Below the pieces are notes generated by a model. The model was not told the DNA's origin. It did not search any database and saw nothing but the letters and a program-made list of their open reading frames with translations. Position numbers and translations under genes: made by a program. Below are positions 16,574-25,406 of a DNA stretch of 64,000 bases, one piece after another; the first letter of the stretch is position 1; each line of letters starts with the position of its first letter. The stretch covers positions 35,433-99,432 of the forward strand of contig CACYZY010000014.1 of NCBI GenBank assembly GCA_902779085.1, given 5' to 3'. This DNA is from an uncultured Bacteroidales bacterium. Its GTDB lineage: Bacteria; Bacteroidota; Bacteroidia; Bacteroidales; Bacteroidaceae.

Positions 16574-17701
16574 ATGATTATGAAATACAGCAACCTTATT
16601 TTAGCAGCCTTCGTGGCTTTTGGCAGTCTTACTACTGCCAATGCACAGTTCCAGCGCGCCCCTACCCCTAACGACACCCTACAGTCTGTTCGTAAACTTG
16701 CTGATGGCAGTGTAGTGTTCAGCATCTATGCCCCTAAAGCAAGAACCGTATCGGTGGCTGGTGATATGATAGCCTGGGGTACTCAGCCCGAAGTAAAGGA
16801 AAACCCCAATGGTGTGTGGAACGTCACCGTCAAAGATGTAAATCCTGGCACTTACCGCTATCATTTTGTGGTAGATGGTATCAATGTATATGACCCTAAA
16901 GGTCCTTTGGCAAACGAGACATCAGCCATTGCCGTAATTGGGGACGGGAATGAATTCGATGCCATGAAAGACGTACCTCATGGCGCTATGGCACAGCGTT
17001 ACTATCACAGCAAGGCGTTGAACACTACACGTCGCCTGCATGTATGGACACCAGCAGGTTATGAAAACTCAAAAGAGAAACTGCCAGTATTCTACCTGAT
17101 TCATGGTGGAGGCGACAGCGACAACGGTTGGCCAACAGTAGGACGAGCTGGTTTCATCCTCGATAACCTGTTGGCAGAAGGCAAGATCAAACCCATGATT
17201 GTGGTAATGCCTAATGCCAACATACCTGCACAAAAGCGAGACATGAGCGACCTGATGGACAACTTCACCAATGACCTGATGGGCAGCATCATTCCATTTA
17301 TCGAGAGCAACTACCGCTGCCTTACCGACAAGGACCATCGTGCTATCGGAGGTCTCTCTATGGGAGGCATCCAGACACTCGAGATCTGTTTGCAGAACAT
17401 CGACAAGTTCAGCTACGTTATGGTACTGAGCAGTGGTTTCAACCCCAATATTGATTACGAGCAGCAGGCTGAACGTTTCCACCTCAAGGAAAATGCAGCC
17501 AAAATCAACAAAAGTTTTAAGATGTTCGTCCACACCCAAGGTGGTCCTTCAGACATGACCTACCGAAGTGGCACCAACACCAACAAGATTTTCGACAAGT
17601 ATGGTATCAACTACGAGTATAGCGAGCCATACCAAACAGGCCATACTTGGAGTACTTGGCGCAACAACTTGAAGGATTTTGCCCCCAGATTATTCAAATA
17701 A
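16574..17701 (+). CDS. Secreted CE1-type esterase with N-terminal CBM48/E-set domain
   Basis: 375 residues with a Sec signal (cleavage after ANAQ, about residue 24). Residues about 35-120 form a CBM48-like immunoglobulin fold (VVFSIYAPKARTVSVAGD, NPNGVWNVTV). Residues 135-375 are an alpha/beta-hydrolase esterase D/feruloyl esterase domain with VFYLIHGGGD, nucleophile Ser near 260 in GGLSMGG, and the catalytic His near 356 in GHTW. Such two-domain enzymes remove acetyl or feruloyl groups from plant xylan. The substrate here is not determined. ATG at 16574 or 16580. Confidence 0.87.
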   Translation: MIMKYSNLILAAFVAFGSLTTANAQFQRAPTPNDTLQSVRKLADGSVVFSIYAPKARTVSVAGDMIAWGTQPEVKENPNGVWNVTVKDVNPGTYRYHFVVDGINVYDPKGPLANETSAIAVIGDGNEFDAMKDVPHGAMAQRYYHSKALNTTRRLHVWTPAGYENSKEKLPVFYLIHGGGDSDNGWPTVGRAGFILDNLLAEGKIKPMIVVMPNANIPAQKRDMSDLMDNFTNDLMGSIIPFIESNYRCLTDKDHRAIGGLSMGGIQTLEICLQNIDKFSYVMVLSSGFNPNIDYEQQAERFHLKENAAKINKSFKMFVHTQGGPSDMTYRSGTNTNKIFDKYGINYEYSEPYQTGHTWSTWRNNLKDFAPRLFK

Positions 17702-17738
17702 CAACCTGGATTCTCGACTTCAAAAGTTAGTACACAAC

Positions 17739-17771
17739 AATAAAGCTCCCCCACTTCGGAGGAGCTTTATT
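17739..17771. terminator. Terminator after the esterase gene
   Basis: Perfect 11-base arms AATAAAGCTCC / GGAGCTTTATT with an 11-base loop, 38 bases past the stop. Confidence 0.8.
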
Positions 17772-18309
17772 CATTAATTGTCAAAATCTTACTTCACAAC
17801 ATCCAGTTTTTAGTAAATGATCTTACGCTGTCAAGATTGTCATCTTGTCAAAATGGATTTGGAATGTCATTTTTGCTCACTATAAAATAAATATATATAT
17901 TTATAGTGCGGGTTTTGACAACCAGAAAACGAAAATGACAAAATGACAAAATGACCAAATGACAATGAAAAAAATGCTTGAAAAAATATTTAGAAAAAAA
18001 ATAGCAAAACATTCGATACCCGCATTTTTCGTGTTATATATTTGTACCCGCAACGATGCAAGTGCGACTGTCGGCTGCAGCTCAGCTAAGGCCAAGCAAG
18101 CTCGCCTCCGCACTCACCACCTTGCACGACAGTTGCAACGTCATTCGAAGGACAAAATTTTGCTGCTTAGGGAAAAAGGTTGTTTTAATTTGGGAAAAAA
18201 GCTGTTTTTCTCCGAGAAAGCAAAAAGAACCCTAAGGGTTAACAATTGAGACGTTGCGCCACGAAACCATCCAAAGGCCACGGAAGGACGAGGCATAACG
18301 ACTTGAATG
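17772..18309. other. Long intergenic region with short repeats and a possible dispersed element
   Basis: No convincing gene. 17932-17963 holds four tandem copies of AAAATGAC (the last is CAAATGAC), and an inverted partner TGTCATTTT lies near 17862. A -7 motif TATATTTGT sits near 18036. It is followed by a short open frame beginning at the ATG at 18056 (MQVRLSAAAQLRPSKLAS) that I recall as a recurrent tiny 'hypothetical protein' in Prevotella genomes. That recollection is unverified, and it points to a dispersed repeat rather than a gene. Confidence 0.35.
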
Positions 18310-18350
18310 CAAAATGAAAGCCCAACAGATTCTTCATCCATCGGGCTTAT
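18310..18350 (-). terminator. Terminator after gcvT
   Basis: On the minus strand AAGCCC, a 19-base loop, GGGCTT and then a T-rich stretch, 23 bases beyond the gcvT stop. Confidence 0.6.
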
Positions 18351-18370
18351 AAATGATCTTTGAAATTATG

Positions 18371-19459
18371 TTACTTACGGAACGGTGGCTTCTGCACCAC
18401 AGCCTTCAGCTTACGGCCACGCATATCAATCAAGATATCAGTACCTGTTTTGCTGTATTCAGGCTTTACGTATCCCAAGCCGATACCAATCTTGCGTGTG
18501 GGTGACATAGTGCCGCTGGTTACCTCACCAATCTCCTCACCATCGGTGTTAAGCAATTTGTAGTGTTCACGAGGAATACCGCGGTCAATCATCTCGAAAC
18601 CTACGAGTTTGCGACTGACGCCTTCTTTCTTCTGACGTTCGAGCTCGGCACGATTGGTGAAGTTCTTGCCATCAACGAACTTGGTGATCCAACCCAGACC
18701 TGCCTCGATAGGCGAAGTGGTGTCGTTAAGGTCGTTGCCATAGAGGCAGAAACCCATCTCCAGGCGAAGGGTATCACGGGCACCCAAACCGATGGGGGCA
18801 ATGCCAAACTCCTTACCTGCCTCAAATACGGCATTCCAAATCTGCTCTGCATCCTCAGGATAGAAATAAATTTCGAAACCTCCTGCACCTGTATAGCCTG
18901 TATTAGAGATGATGACATCCTTCACACCAGCGAATGGTCCATGAGTAAAGTGATAATATGGAATGGCACTGAGGTCGATGGAAGTCAGCTTCTGCAGGGT
19001 AGCCAACGCCTTAGGACCTTGCACTGCCAACTGAGCTGTATTGTCAGAAGAGTTTTGCAACTCTGCTCCTATTTGGTTATGAGACACACACCAGTTCCAG
19101 TCCTTGTCAATATTGGCTGCATTGACCACCAACAGATACTTCTCAGGCTCATAGTAATAGACGAGGAGGTCATCAACGATGCCACCCTGTTCGTTAGGGA
19201 AGCAGGTGTATTGCGCCTGACCAATGGTCAGTGCTGCTACATTATTAGAGGTAATCTGTTGAAGGAATGGCAGAGCGTTAGGGCCTTTTACCCAAAACTC
19301 GCCCATGTGGGATACATCGAACACACCCACGCCATTGACAACGGTCATGTGCTCTTGGATAATACCACCAGGATACTCTATAGGCATGTTATAGCCGGCA
19401 AACTCATGCATCTTTGCACCCAGTGCGATGTGCTTTTCGGTGAATGGAGTATTTTTCAT
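18371..19459 (-). CDS. gcvT: Aminomethyltransferase (glycine cleavage system T protein)
   Basis: Transfers the methylene group from lipoyl-H-protein to tetrahydrofolate, giving 5,10-methylene-THF and ammonia. 362 residues, the normal length. [16 protein letters not shown] near residue 15, VFDVSHMGE near 48, [12 protein letters not shown] near 188 and [20 protein letters not shown] near 225 are all present. No gcvH or gcvP is nearby. It follows pepT by 21 bases and should be co-transcribed with it. Confidence 0.96.
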   Translation of the reverse strand: MKNTPFTEKHIALGAKMHEFAGYNMPIEYPGGIIQEHMTVVNGVGVFDVSHMGEFWVKGPNALPFLQQITSNNVAALTIGQAQYTCFPNEQGGIVDDLLVYYYEPEKYLLVVNAANIDKDWNWCVSHNQIGAELQNSSDNTAQLAVQGPKALATLQKLTSIDLSAIPYYHFTHGPFAGVKDVIISNTGYTGAGGFEIYFYPEDAEQIWNAVFEAGKEFGIAPIGLGARDTLRLEMGFCLYGNDLNDTTSPIEAGLGWITKFVDGKNFTNRAELERQKKEGVSRKLVGFEMIDRGIPREHYKLLNTDGEEIGEVTSGTMSPTRKIGIGLGYVKPEYSKTGTDILIDMRGRKLKAVVQKPPFRK

Positions 19460-19480
19460 ATTGGTTTATGATTAGGTTAG

Positions 19481-20707
19481 TTATTGTTTAGCGGTTAATT
19501 CTGCTATCTTGACCACTACCTTCATGGCTTTCTCCATGCTTGGTATGGGCACATACTCGAAGCGACCATGCATGTTCATGCCACCAGCGAAAATATTGGG
19601 GCAAGGCAAGCCCTTGAATGAGAGCTGAGCACCATCGGTACCACCACGAATGGCCTTGACCACAGGCTCAACACCAGCTGCCAGCATAGCTTCCTTAGCA
19701 ATGTCGATAACATACATCACTGGTTCAATCTTCTCGCGCATGTTGTAATACTGGTCACGCAACTCCAACTTAAGCGTTCCCTCGCCATACTCTGAATTGA
19801 TCTTGTTGGTAAGGTGCTGGAACTCGCGTTTACGGCTCTCGAAACGCTCACGGCTATGATCACGGATGATATAGTTGACCACTGTCTGCTCTACTGTGCC
19901 GTTGAAGCTGATGATATGATAGAAACCTTCATAACCCTCAGTATGCTCAGGTGTCTCGTGTGAAGGCAGCATAGCCACGAAATGGTTGGCCACACGGATG
20001 GAATTGATCATCTTGTTCTTGGCGGTACCTGGATGTACATTGCGGCCCGTAAAAGTGAGCTTGGCAGCTGCTGCGTTGAAGTTTTCAAACTCCAGTTCTC
20101 CCACCTCACCACCGTCGAAAGTATAGGCAAAATCGCATCCAAAGCGCTCAACGTCAAACTTATGGGCACCCAAGCCAATCTCCTCGTCAGGATTGAAGGC
20201 AATGCGTACTTTGCCGTGCTTGATTTCAGGATGCTGCATGAGATATTCCACACCTGAGATGATTTCGGCGATACCTGCCTTATCGTCGGCGCCCAACAGG
20301 GTGTTGCCATCGGTAACAATCAAGTCTTCGCCAATATGTTTCTTCAGTTCAGGAAACTGCTCTGGACTCAAAACGATATTCTCTGCTGAATTGAGCACGA
20401 TGTTGCCACCATCGTAATTCTGCACGATGCGTGGGGTTACATTCTTGCCACTCATATCAGGAGCTGTATCCATGTGGGCGATAAAGCCTACCACAGGCAC
20501 TTGTTTGTCTGTATTGGCAGGCAAGGTAGCATAGAGGTAACCATTATCATCCAAAAAGACTTCCTGCAAGCCGAGGCTTTCTAACTCTTCTTTCAGGTAT
20601 TTGGCAAGGACCATCTGTCCGGGAGTGGAAGGCGTAACGCCTGACTCCTCATTAGAAGTTGTCTCAAATGTGACATACTTCAAGAATCTATCAATCAGTT
20701 TATTCAT
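19481..20707 (-). CDS. pepT: Peptidase T (tripeptidase, M20 family)
   Basis: Zinc-dependent aminopeptidase that releases the N-terminal residue of tripeptides in the cytoplasm. 408 residues from the ATG at 20707, which gives [20 protein letters not shown]; the longer upstream reading is not conserved in character. Metal-site motifs are all present: [38 protein letters not shown] and the C-terminal [17 protein letters not shown]. First gene of a pepT-gcvT pair downstream of the PurF-like gene. Confidence 0.96.
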   Translation of the reverse strand: MNKLIDRFLKYVTFETTSNEESGVTPSTPGQMVLAKYLKEELESLGLQEVFLDDNGYLYATLPANTDKQVPVVGFIAHMDTAPDMSGKNVTPRIVQNYDGGNIVLNSAENIVLSPEQFPELKKHIGEDLIVTDGNTLLGADDKAGIAEIISGVEYLMQHPEIKHGKVRIAFNPDEEIGLGAHKFDVERFGCDFAYTFDGGEVGELEFENFNAAAAKLTFTGRNVHPGTAKNKMINSIRVANHFVAMLPSHETPEHTEGYEGFYHIISFNGTVEQTVVNYIIRDHSRERFESRKREFQHLTNKINSEYGEGTLKLELRDQYYNMREKIEPVMYVIDIAKEAMLAAGVEPVVKAIRGGTDGAQLSFKGLPCPNIFAGGMNMHGRFEYVPIPSMEKAMKVVVKIAELTAKQ

Positions 20708-20782
20708 GGTATTAAGTTTAATTGAATGATGAGAATCACGACATCGCCGCAATAGTCAACAATCAATGTCAATATTGGTCAT

Positions 20783-22192
20783 TTAAAAGTGACTGCTTCC
20801 GTCAAAGCAATGGGTACAAATCTTACACTTAGGCAAGCCGATAGCCCTAACTACATTATCCACTGTATTGAACTTCAACGTATTGAGACCAAACTTCTGG
20901 CGCATAATTTCCACCATCTTGTTGTACTCAGGGGTACCCGCTGAAGCATATTTGTCGAGTTTGGCATTAGCATCGCCCTCCACATCCTTGATGATACGAC
21001 GGGTCAGCAACTCCAAATCACCCTTAGAAGCCGTGTAACCCACAAATGGACAAGAATAAATCAATGGTGGACAACTGATGCGGATATGTACTTCCTTAGC
21101 GCCATACTCGTAGAAGGTCTTTACATTGTCGTGCAGCTGGGTGCCTCGTACGATGGAGTCGTCGCAGAACACCATCTTGCGGTCTTGCAACATGCAGCGG
21201 TTAGGAATCAATTTCATCTTTGCTACCAAGTTACGCATCTCCTGATTGGCAGGAGTAAAGCTGCGTGGCCAGGTAGGTGTATATTTGGAGATAGCACGGT
21301 GATAAGGAACGCCCTTACCCTCGGCATAGCCCAACGCCATACCCACACCTGATGACGGGATGCCACAAACGCAATCTACATCGGTATCGTCATGCTGTCC
21401 CATCTGCATACCCAGGCTAAAGCGTACCGATTCGGTATTGATGCCTTCGTAGCTGGAGGTGGGGAAGCCGTAGTAAATCCACAGGAACGAGCAAATCTGC
21501 ATTTCCTCGTTGGGTTTACGCAACTGCTCCCAGCCATCAGCACGTACTCGCACAATCTCACCAGGACCCATGTAATGGTCACGATGATAGTCGAGGTTAG
21601 GAAAACTGCTGGTCTCACTTGAAATGGCGTAGGCATCATCTTTCTTGCCTATGATGACAGGGGTTCTTCCCAGTCTGTCTCGAGCGGCTATGATACCATC
21701 CTCTGTGAGGATGAGCAGTGAGCAAGAGCCCTTTATTTTGCTGAACATAAATTCAATGCCTTCTACCCAACTCTTTCCTTGTATGATGAGCAAGGCTATC
21801 AGCTCTGTCTGGTTGGTCTTACCAGAGTTCAGCTCGGCAAAATGTAAATTATGATCAAGTATCTCTTGTTCCAGTTCGGCCAAATTGAAAAGCTTGGCTA
21901 CCGTAACTATGGCGAATCTGCCTAAGTGAGAGTTAAATATGATGGGTTGCGGGTCTGTATCGCTGATAATGCCAATACCTGAGTTGCCTTGGAATTTGTC
22001 TAATTCATCTTCGAATTTGCTTCGGAAATAATCGCTGTCCAGTTTGTGGATGGAGCGAGCGAAAGTGCCGTCTTCTTGATTGTAGGTTGCCAAACCTCCA
22101 CTGCGAGTGCCGAGATGCGAGTTATAGTCGGTACCGTAGAACAGGTCTGCTGTGCAACGATGCTTAGCAATGGTGCCAAAAAAACCTCCCAT
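20783..22192 (-). CDS. Amidophosphoribosyltransferase (PurF)-like protein lacking the catalytic Cys
   Basis: 469 residues with the two-domain layout of PurF. Residues 1-240 are an Ntn-type glutamine amidotransferase-like domain and 250-440 a phosphoribosyltransferase domain with the PRPP loop CDDSIVRGTQL near 347. True PurF begins MCGI with Cys as N-terminal nucleophile. Here the start is MGGFFG, so glutaminase activity is not expected. The C-terminus has a CKICTHC motif. As I recall, Bacteroidetes commonly carry this form beside pepT. Function may be ammonia-dependent or altered; a standard purF is not in this window. Confidence 0.83.
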   Translation of the reverse strand: MGGFFGTIAKHRCTADLFYGTDYNSHLGTRSGGLATYNQEDGTFARSIHKLDSDYFRSKFEDELDKFQGNSGIGIISDTDPQPIIFNSHLGRFAIVTVAKLFNLAELEQEILDHNLHFAELNSGKTNQTELIALLIIQGKSWVEGIEFMFSKIKGSCSLLILTEDGIIAARDRLGRTPVIIGKKDDAYAISSETSSFPNLDYHRDHYMGPGEIVRVRADGWEQLRKPNEEMQICSFLWIYYGFPTSSYEGINTESVRFSLGMQMGQHDDTDVDCVCGIPSSGVGMALGYAEGKGVPYHRAISKYTPTWPRSFTPANQEMRNLVAKMKLIPNRCMLQDRKMVFCDDSIVRGTQLHDNVKTFYEYGAKEVHIRISCPPLIYSCPFVGYTASKGDLELLTRRIIKDVEGDANAKLDKYASAGTPEYNKMVEIMRQKFGLNTLKFNTVDNVVRAIGLPKCKICTHCFDGSSHF

Positions 22193-22243
22193 AAATGTAG
22201 TATATTTTTATTTGTTTAGTCTCAATCTTATCAAATTGAAGAC

Positions 22244-22252
22244 GCAAAGATA
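22244..22252 (-). promoter_or_regulatory. -7 element of the PurF-like gene
   Basis: TATCTTTGC on the minus strand, 51 bases before the ATG and overlapping the end of the dsbD region. No TTTG at -33. Confidence 0.4.
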
Positions 22253-22253
22253 A

Positions 22254-24263
22254 TCATTTTTGTTGATAATTCCTCAATCCTGACTGTAAGAATTCAACAT
22301 ATTTTCCAACATCCTCATCGTAGGCGTAGGACTTATTCAGCGGTTTGCCATCATTATCAATGAGTACATAGAATGGCTGGGCATTAGCACCGAATTTCAC
22401 TCGCTGCAAATAGCTCCATTTATCGCCCTGTGTCCTTAAAGTGCGCTCCTTGCCGTTTTCCACCACCTTGATAGGTTCGGGCAACTTGGTCTTGTTATCA
22501 ACATAGAGTGTAATGAGTACATAATCGTCGTTCATCAGGCTACCTACTGTAGGATCTGTCCATACAGCCAACTCCATCTTGCGACAATTCACACAACCGT
22601 AGCCGGTGAAGTCCAACATGACAGGCTTCCCTACTCTTTGAGCATATTCCATACCTAAGTCGTAATCGTCAAATTGTGCCCGAACCTCATTCTTGTAAAG
22701 ATTGAAATCCTGCGTGTGCAAAGGTGGGGCGAAGGCACTGACCGCCTTTAACGGGGCGCCCCATAAGCCTGGTATCATATATACGGCAAATGCCAAAGAG
22801 GCCAGTGCCAAGAAAAACCGAGGCACACTGACACGAGTATCATCATCGTCATGCGGAAACTTGATCTTGCCCAGGAGATAAACACCCAACAAGGCAAAAA
22901 GGACAATCCACAACGACAGGAATGTCTCACGGTCAAGGATATGCCAGCCGTAAGCCAAGTCGGCTACCGACAGGAACTTCAGCGCAAAAGCCAGTTCGAT
23001 GAAGCCTAACGACACCTTGATGACATTCATCCAGCCACCCGACTTAGGCATCTGCTTGAGCCATGAAGGGAAGAGGGCAAAAAGGGTGAAAGGTAATGCC
23101 AAGGCAATAGCGAAGCCCAGCATACCGATAGCTGGTGCCACAATGCTGCCCGAGGTAGATACTTCTACCAACAAGAAGCCGATGATAGGACCTGTGCAAG
23201 AGAAGGATACCAGTGCCAACGTGAATGCCATGAGGAAAATGCTGAGCAAACCAGTGGTCTTCTCAGCTTTGCTATCTACTGCATTACTCCACGATGAAGG
23301 CAAGGTAATCTCGAATGCACCAAAGAAAGAGATGGCGAATACCACCAGCATCAAGAAAAAGAAAATATTGAATATAGCATTGGTAGATAAGGCATTGAGG
23401 GCACTGGCTCCGAAAAGCAAAGTAACCAACAAGCCTAAAGCCACATAGATTACTACAATGGCCAAACCATAGGTCATAGCATCAGCGATGCCTTTTTTCT
23501 TGTCTTTGCTTCTTTTGAGGAAGAAGCTGACTGTCATAGGAATGATAGGCCACACGCAAGGGGTGAACAACGCCAGCAAACCTCCTAAGAATCCCGTAAA
23601 GAATATGTATAGCCATGAGCGGTCAACAGTGCCGGCTGACTCGCCAAAAGAGCGGAGCTCGCTAATAACAGGTTGCCACCATGCAGAATGAGCACCGACC
23701 TCTGACATTTGATCATTATTTTCATTCCCAACGAGGGAATTATTTTCTTCTGACGAGGAATTATCATCAATGTTGGCAGACTCAGCAGCATCTTCTGCAG
23801 GAGCAGCTACATCGGCTGTGCCTGTAAACATAAATGGCACCTCGCTGGGTGGCAAGCAATTCTGATCGTTGCAGGCTGCATATTCAAGATACCCCTCCAA
23901 ACGATAAGTACCTCCTTCAAGACGTACTCTTTGAACAAACTTGGCTGTTTTCTCAAAATAGCGAACATCCATACCGAACAATTTGTCATAGACAGCTTGT
24001 TCATTACCCACAGGAAGCAATTTACCATCTTCATGAGCTCCTGTGGCCCGCTCTAAATTGAATGAAGCAGAAATGGGACCTCCCTCACCCAAATCGGTAG
24101 AATAAATGTGCCAACCTGGATCTATGGTGGCTGTAAACACTATCTCTGCTACATCGTCGGAGACTTTATTGAATTCGGTGCGGAAACTAACAGGGTCCAA
24201 GATCTGGGCCTGCAGCATAATGGTTGCCAGGAGAAATCCGACAATTGACAGTAGTTTTTTCAT
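22254..24263 (-). CDS. dsbD: Thiol:disulfide interchange protein DsbD
   Basis: Carries reducing power from cytoplasmic thioredoxin to the periplasm. 669 residues with a Sec signal (cleavage near LQAQ). The N-terminal DsbD-alpha domain has the Cys pair CNDQNC near 132. An acidic linker spans about 165-190. About eight or nine membrane helices (approximately 215-500) include CTGPIIGF with a membrane Cys. The C-terminal thioredoxin domain has GCVNC near 558. It would keep c-type cytochrome cysteines reduced, relevant to the cytochrome operon at 9-13 kb. Longer than E. coli DsbD because of the linker. Confidence 0.93.
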   Translation of the reverse strand: MKKLLSIVGFLLATIMLQAQILDPVSFRTEFNKVSDDVAEIVFTATIDPGWHIYSTDLGEGGPISASFNLERATGAHEDGKLLPVGNEQAVYDKLFGMDVRYFEKTAKFVQRVRLEGGTYRLEGYLEYAACNDQNCLPPSEVPFMFTGTADVAAPAEDAAESANIDDNSSSEENNSLVGNENNDQMSEVGAHSAWWQPVISELRSFGESAGTVDRSWLYIFFTGFLGGLLALFTPCVWPIIPMTVSFFLKRSKDKKKGIADAMTYGLAIVVIYVALGLLVTLLFGASALNALSTNAIFNIFFFLMLVVFAISFFGAFEITLPSSWSNAVDSKAEKTTGLLSIFLMAFTLALVSFSCTGPIIGFLLVEVSTSGSIVAPAIGMLGFAIALALPFTLFALFPSWLKQMPKSGGWMNVIKVSLGFIELAFALKFLSVADLAYGWHILDRETFLSLWIVLFALLGVYLLGKIKFPHDDDDTRVSVPRFFLALASLAFAVYMIPGLWGAPLKAVSAFAPPLHTQDFNLYKNEVRAQFDDYDLGMEYAQRVGKPVMLDFTGYGCVNCRKMELAVWTDPTVGSLMNDDYVLITLYVDNKTKLPEPIKVVENGKERTLRTQGDKWSYLQRVKFGANAQPFYVLIDNDGKPLNKSYAYDEDVGKYVEFLQSGLRNYQQK

Positions 24264-24278
24264 GCTTTGAATAAAATA

Positions 24279-24578
24279 TTAAGATTCGTAATCTACACAA
24301 GAGCGACTTTCTTTCACATCAGCCAACAACTTAGCAGCAGCCACATGAGCAGGATGAACAGCATAGGCCTTTACTTCTGCCAATGTATCGAACTCGCTAT
24401 ATAAGGCAATGTTCCACTGCTCATCGGGATTTATATTGATTCCTACCTCAACATGTTTAATAAAGGGGATTACTGTAGGCAAAGCTTCGATAGCTGATTT
24501 GAACTTTAGTGCAACAGTCTGTTTTTCTTCTGCTGAAGCCTCATTTTTCAGCTTAAAAAGAACAATGTGTTTAACCAT
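24279..24578 (-). CDS. Dabb-family stress-response alpha/beta-barrel protein
   Basis: A 99-residue protein. MVKHIVLFKLK at the start, the central GININPDEQWNIALYSEF strand and AYAVHPAHVAAAKLL near 70-85 fit the Dabb dimeric ferredoxin-like barrel. The family is widespread and mostly without a known reaction. It sits 15 bases before dsbD and may be co-transcribed with it. Its promoter lies inside the palindromic repeat upstream. Confidence 0.87.
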   Translation of the reverse strand: MVKHIVLFKLKNEASAEEKQTVALKFKSAIEALPTVIPFIKHVEVGININPDEQWNIALYSEFDTLAEVKAYAVHPAHVAAAKLLADVKESRSCVDYES

Positions 24579-24613
24579 AATGTGATTTGTAAATAATTTT
24601 ATCTATATTTGCC

Positions 24614-24645
24614 ACAAAGATAGTGCAAATCGAGCGGAGAACAAA
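24614..24645 (-). promoter_or_regulatory. Sigma-ABfr promoter of the Dabb gene, inside repeat copy A
   Basis: Minus strand TTTG (24642-24645), 19 bases, TATCTTTGT (24614-24622), ending 36 bases before the Dabb ATG. Both boxes fall in or at the edge of the palindromic repeat. Confidence 0.65.
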
Positions 24646-24683
24646 ATAAGCTTGCTTATTTTTTATCCCGAGATGCAGCCTAT
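24619..24683. repeat. Imperfect palindromic intergenic repeat, copy A
   Basis: Starts GATAGTGCAAATCGAGC and ends GAGATGCAGCCTAT, with a self-complementary AAGCTTGCTT centre. The outer and inner segments pair as an imperfect inverted repeat. It is followed 11 bases later by copy B, and copy C lies at 35.4 kb. The left arm carries a leftward promoter. Confidence 0.7.
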
Positions 24684-24693
24684 TTTATGAAAA

Positions 24694-24754
24694 GATAGTG
24701 CAAACCGAACACAATGCCAATTTTTATTTGAGTATTGTTGAGGTGCAGTTTATC
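24694..24754. repeat. Imperfect palindromic intergenic repeat, copy B
   Basis: GATAGTGCAAACCGAACAC ... TATTGTTGAGGTGCAG..TATC. It has the same plan as copy A and is very close in sequence to copy C (GTGCAAA.C.AACACAA.GCCAA ... TTGTTGAG.TGCAGT). The inverted parts are ACAAT/ATTGT and the outer GATA/TATC. A degenerate leftward promoter (ATTG, 20 bases, TATCTTT) overlaps its left arm. Confidence 0.7.
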
Positions 24755-24794
24755 ATATTTAAAGATAGTTATTTGTACATACAACATTAAGAAA

Positions 24795-25406
24795 ATGTTA
24801 ATAATTGGTATTGCAGGCGGGACTGGGTCAGGTAAGACCACCGTCGTGAAAAGAATCATGGAGAAGCTGGATAAGGACGAGGTAGTTCTACTGCCATTGG
24901 ATTCTTATTATAAAGACAGTAGTCATGTTCCACCCGAGAAACGACAACAGATCAATTTTGACCATCCTAATGCTTTTGACTGGGATTTATTACGCTCTCA
25001 TATAGCTTTGTTGAAAGAGGGTAAGAGCATTGAGCAACCCATATATGACTACATCACTTGTACGCGCCACCCTGAAACGATACACATAGAACCTAAAAAC
25101 GTGATTATCTTTGAGGGTATCATGTCATTGTACGACAAGGACATCCGTGACATGATGGACCTAAAGATCTTTGTGGAAGCCGATTCTGACGTGCGACTGA
25201 TACGAAACATTGAGCGCGATGTGGTTTCGCGTGGCAGAACCTATGAGGCTGTGATGGAGCGCTACACAAGGGTACTCAAACCTATGCATGAGCAATTTAT
25301 CGAACCTACCAAGCGCTATGCTGACTTGATTGTGCCTCAAGGTGGACATAACAAAGTGGCCATCAAGATATTGACTATGTACGTCAAGAAACATGTGAAA
25401 GATTGA
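24795..25406 (+). CDS. udk: Uridine kinase
   Basis: Phosphorylates uridine and cytidine in pyrimidine salvage. 203 residues from the ATG at 24795, which starts MLIIGIAGGTGSGKTTVV and so places the P-loop at residues 8-16 as in the family. The longer upstream reading runs into repeat copy B and is rejected. Other family marks: LLPLDSYYKDSS, NFDHPNAFDWDLL and RDVVSRGRTYEAVMERY. The stop codon overlaps the start of the next gene by four bases (TTGA). Confidence 0.95.
   Translation: MLIIGIAGGTGSGKTTVVKRIMEKLDKDEVVLLPLDSYYKDSSHVPPEKRQQINFDHPNAFDWDLLRSHIALLKEGKSIEQPIYDYITCTRHPETIHIEPKNVIIFEGIMSLYDKDIRDMMDLKIFVEADSDVRLIRNIERDVVSRGRTYEAVMERYTRVLKPMHEQFIEPTKRYADLIVPQGGHNKVAIKILTMYVKKHVKD

Noticed and set aside
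17959-18249. Protein-coding gene of 96 codons
   Set aside because: Composition is low-complexity basic, it starts in tandem repeats, and the same region reads in another frame as a repeat-like peptide; no family resemblance.
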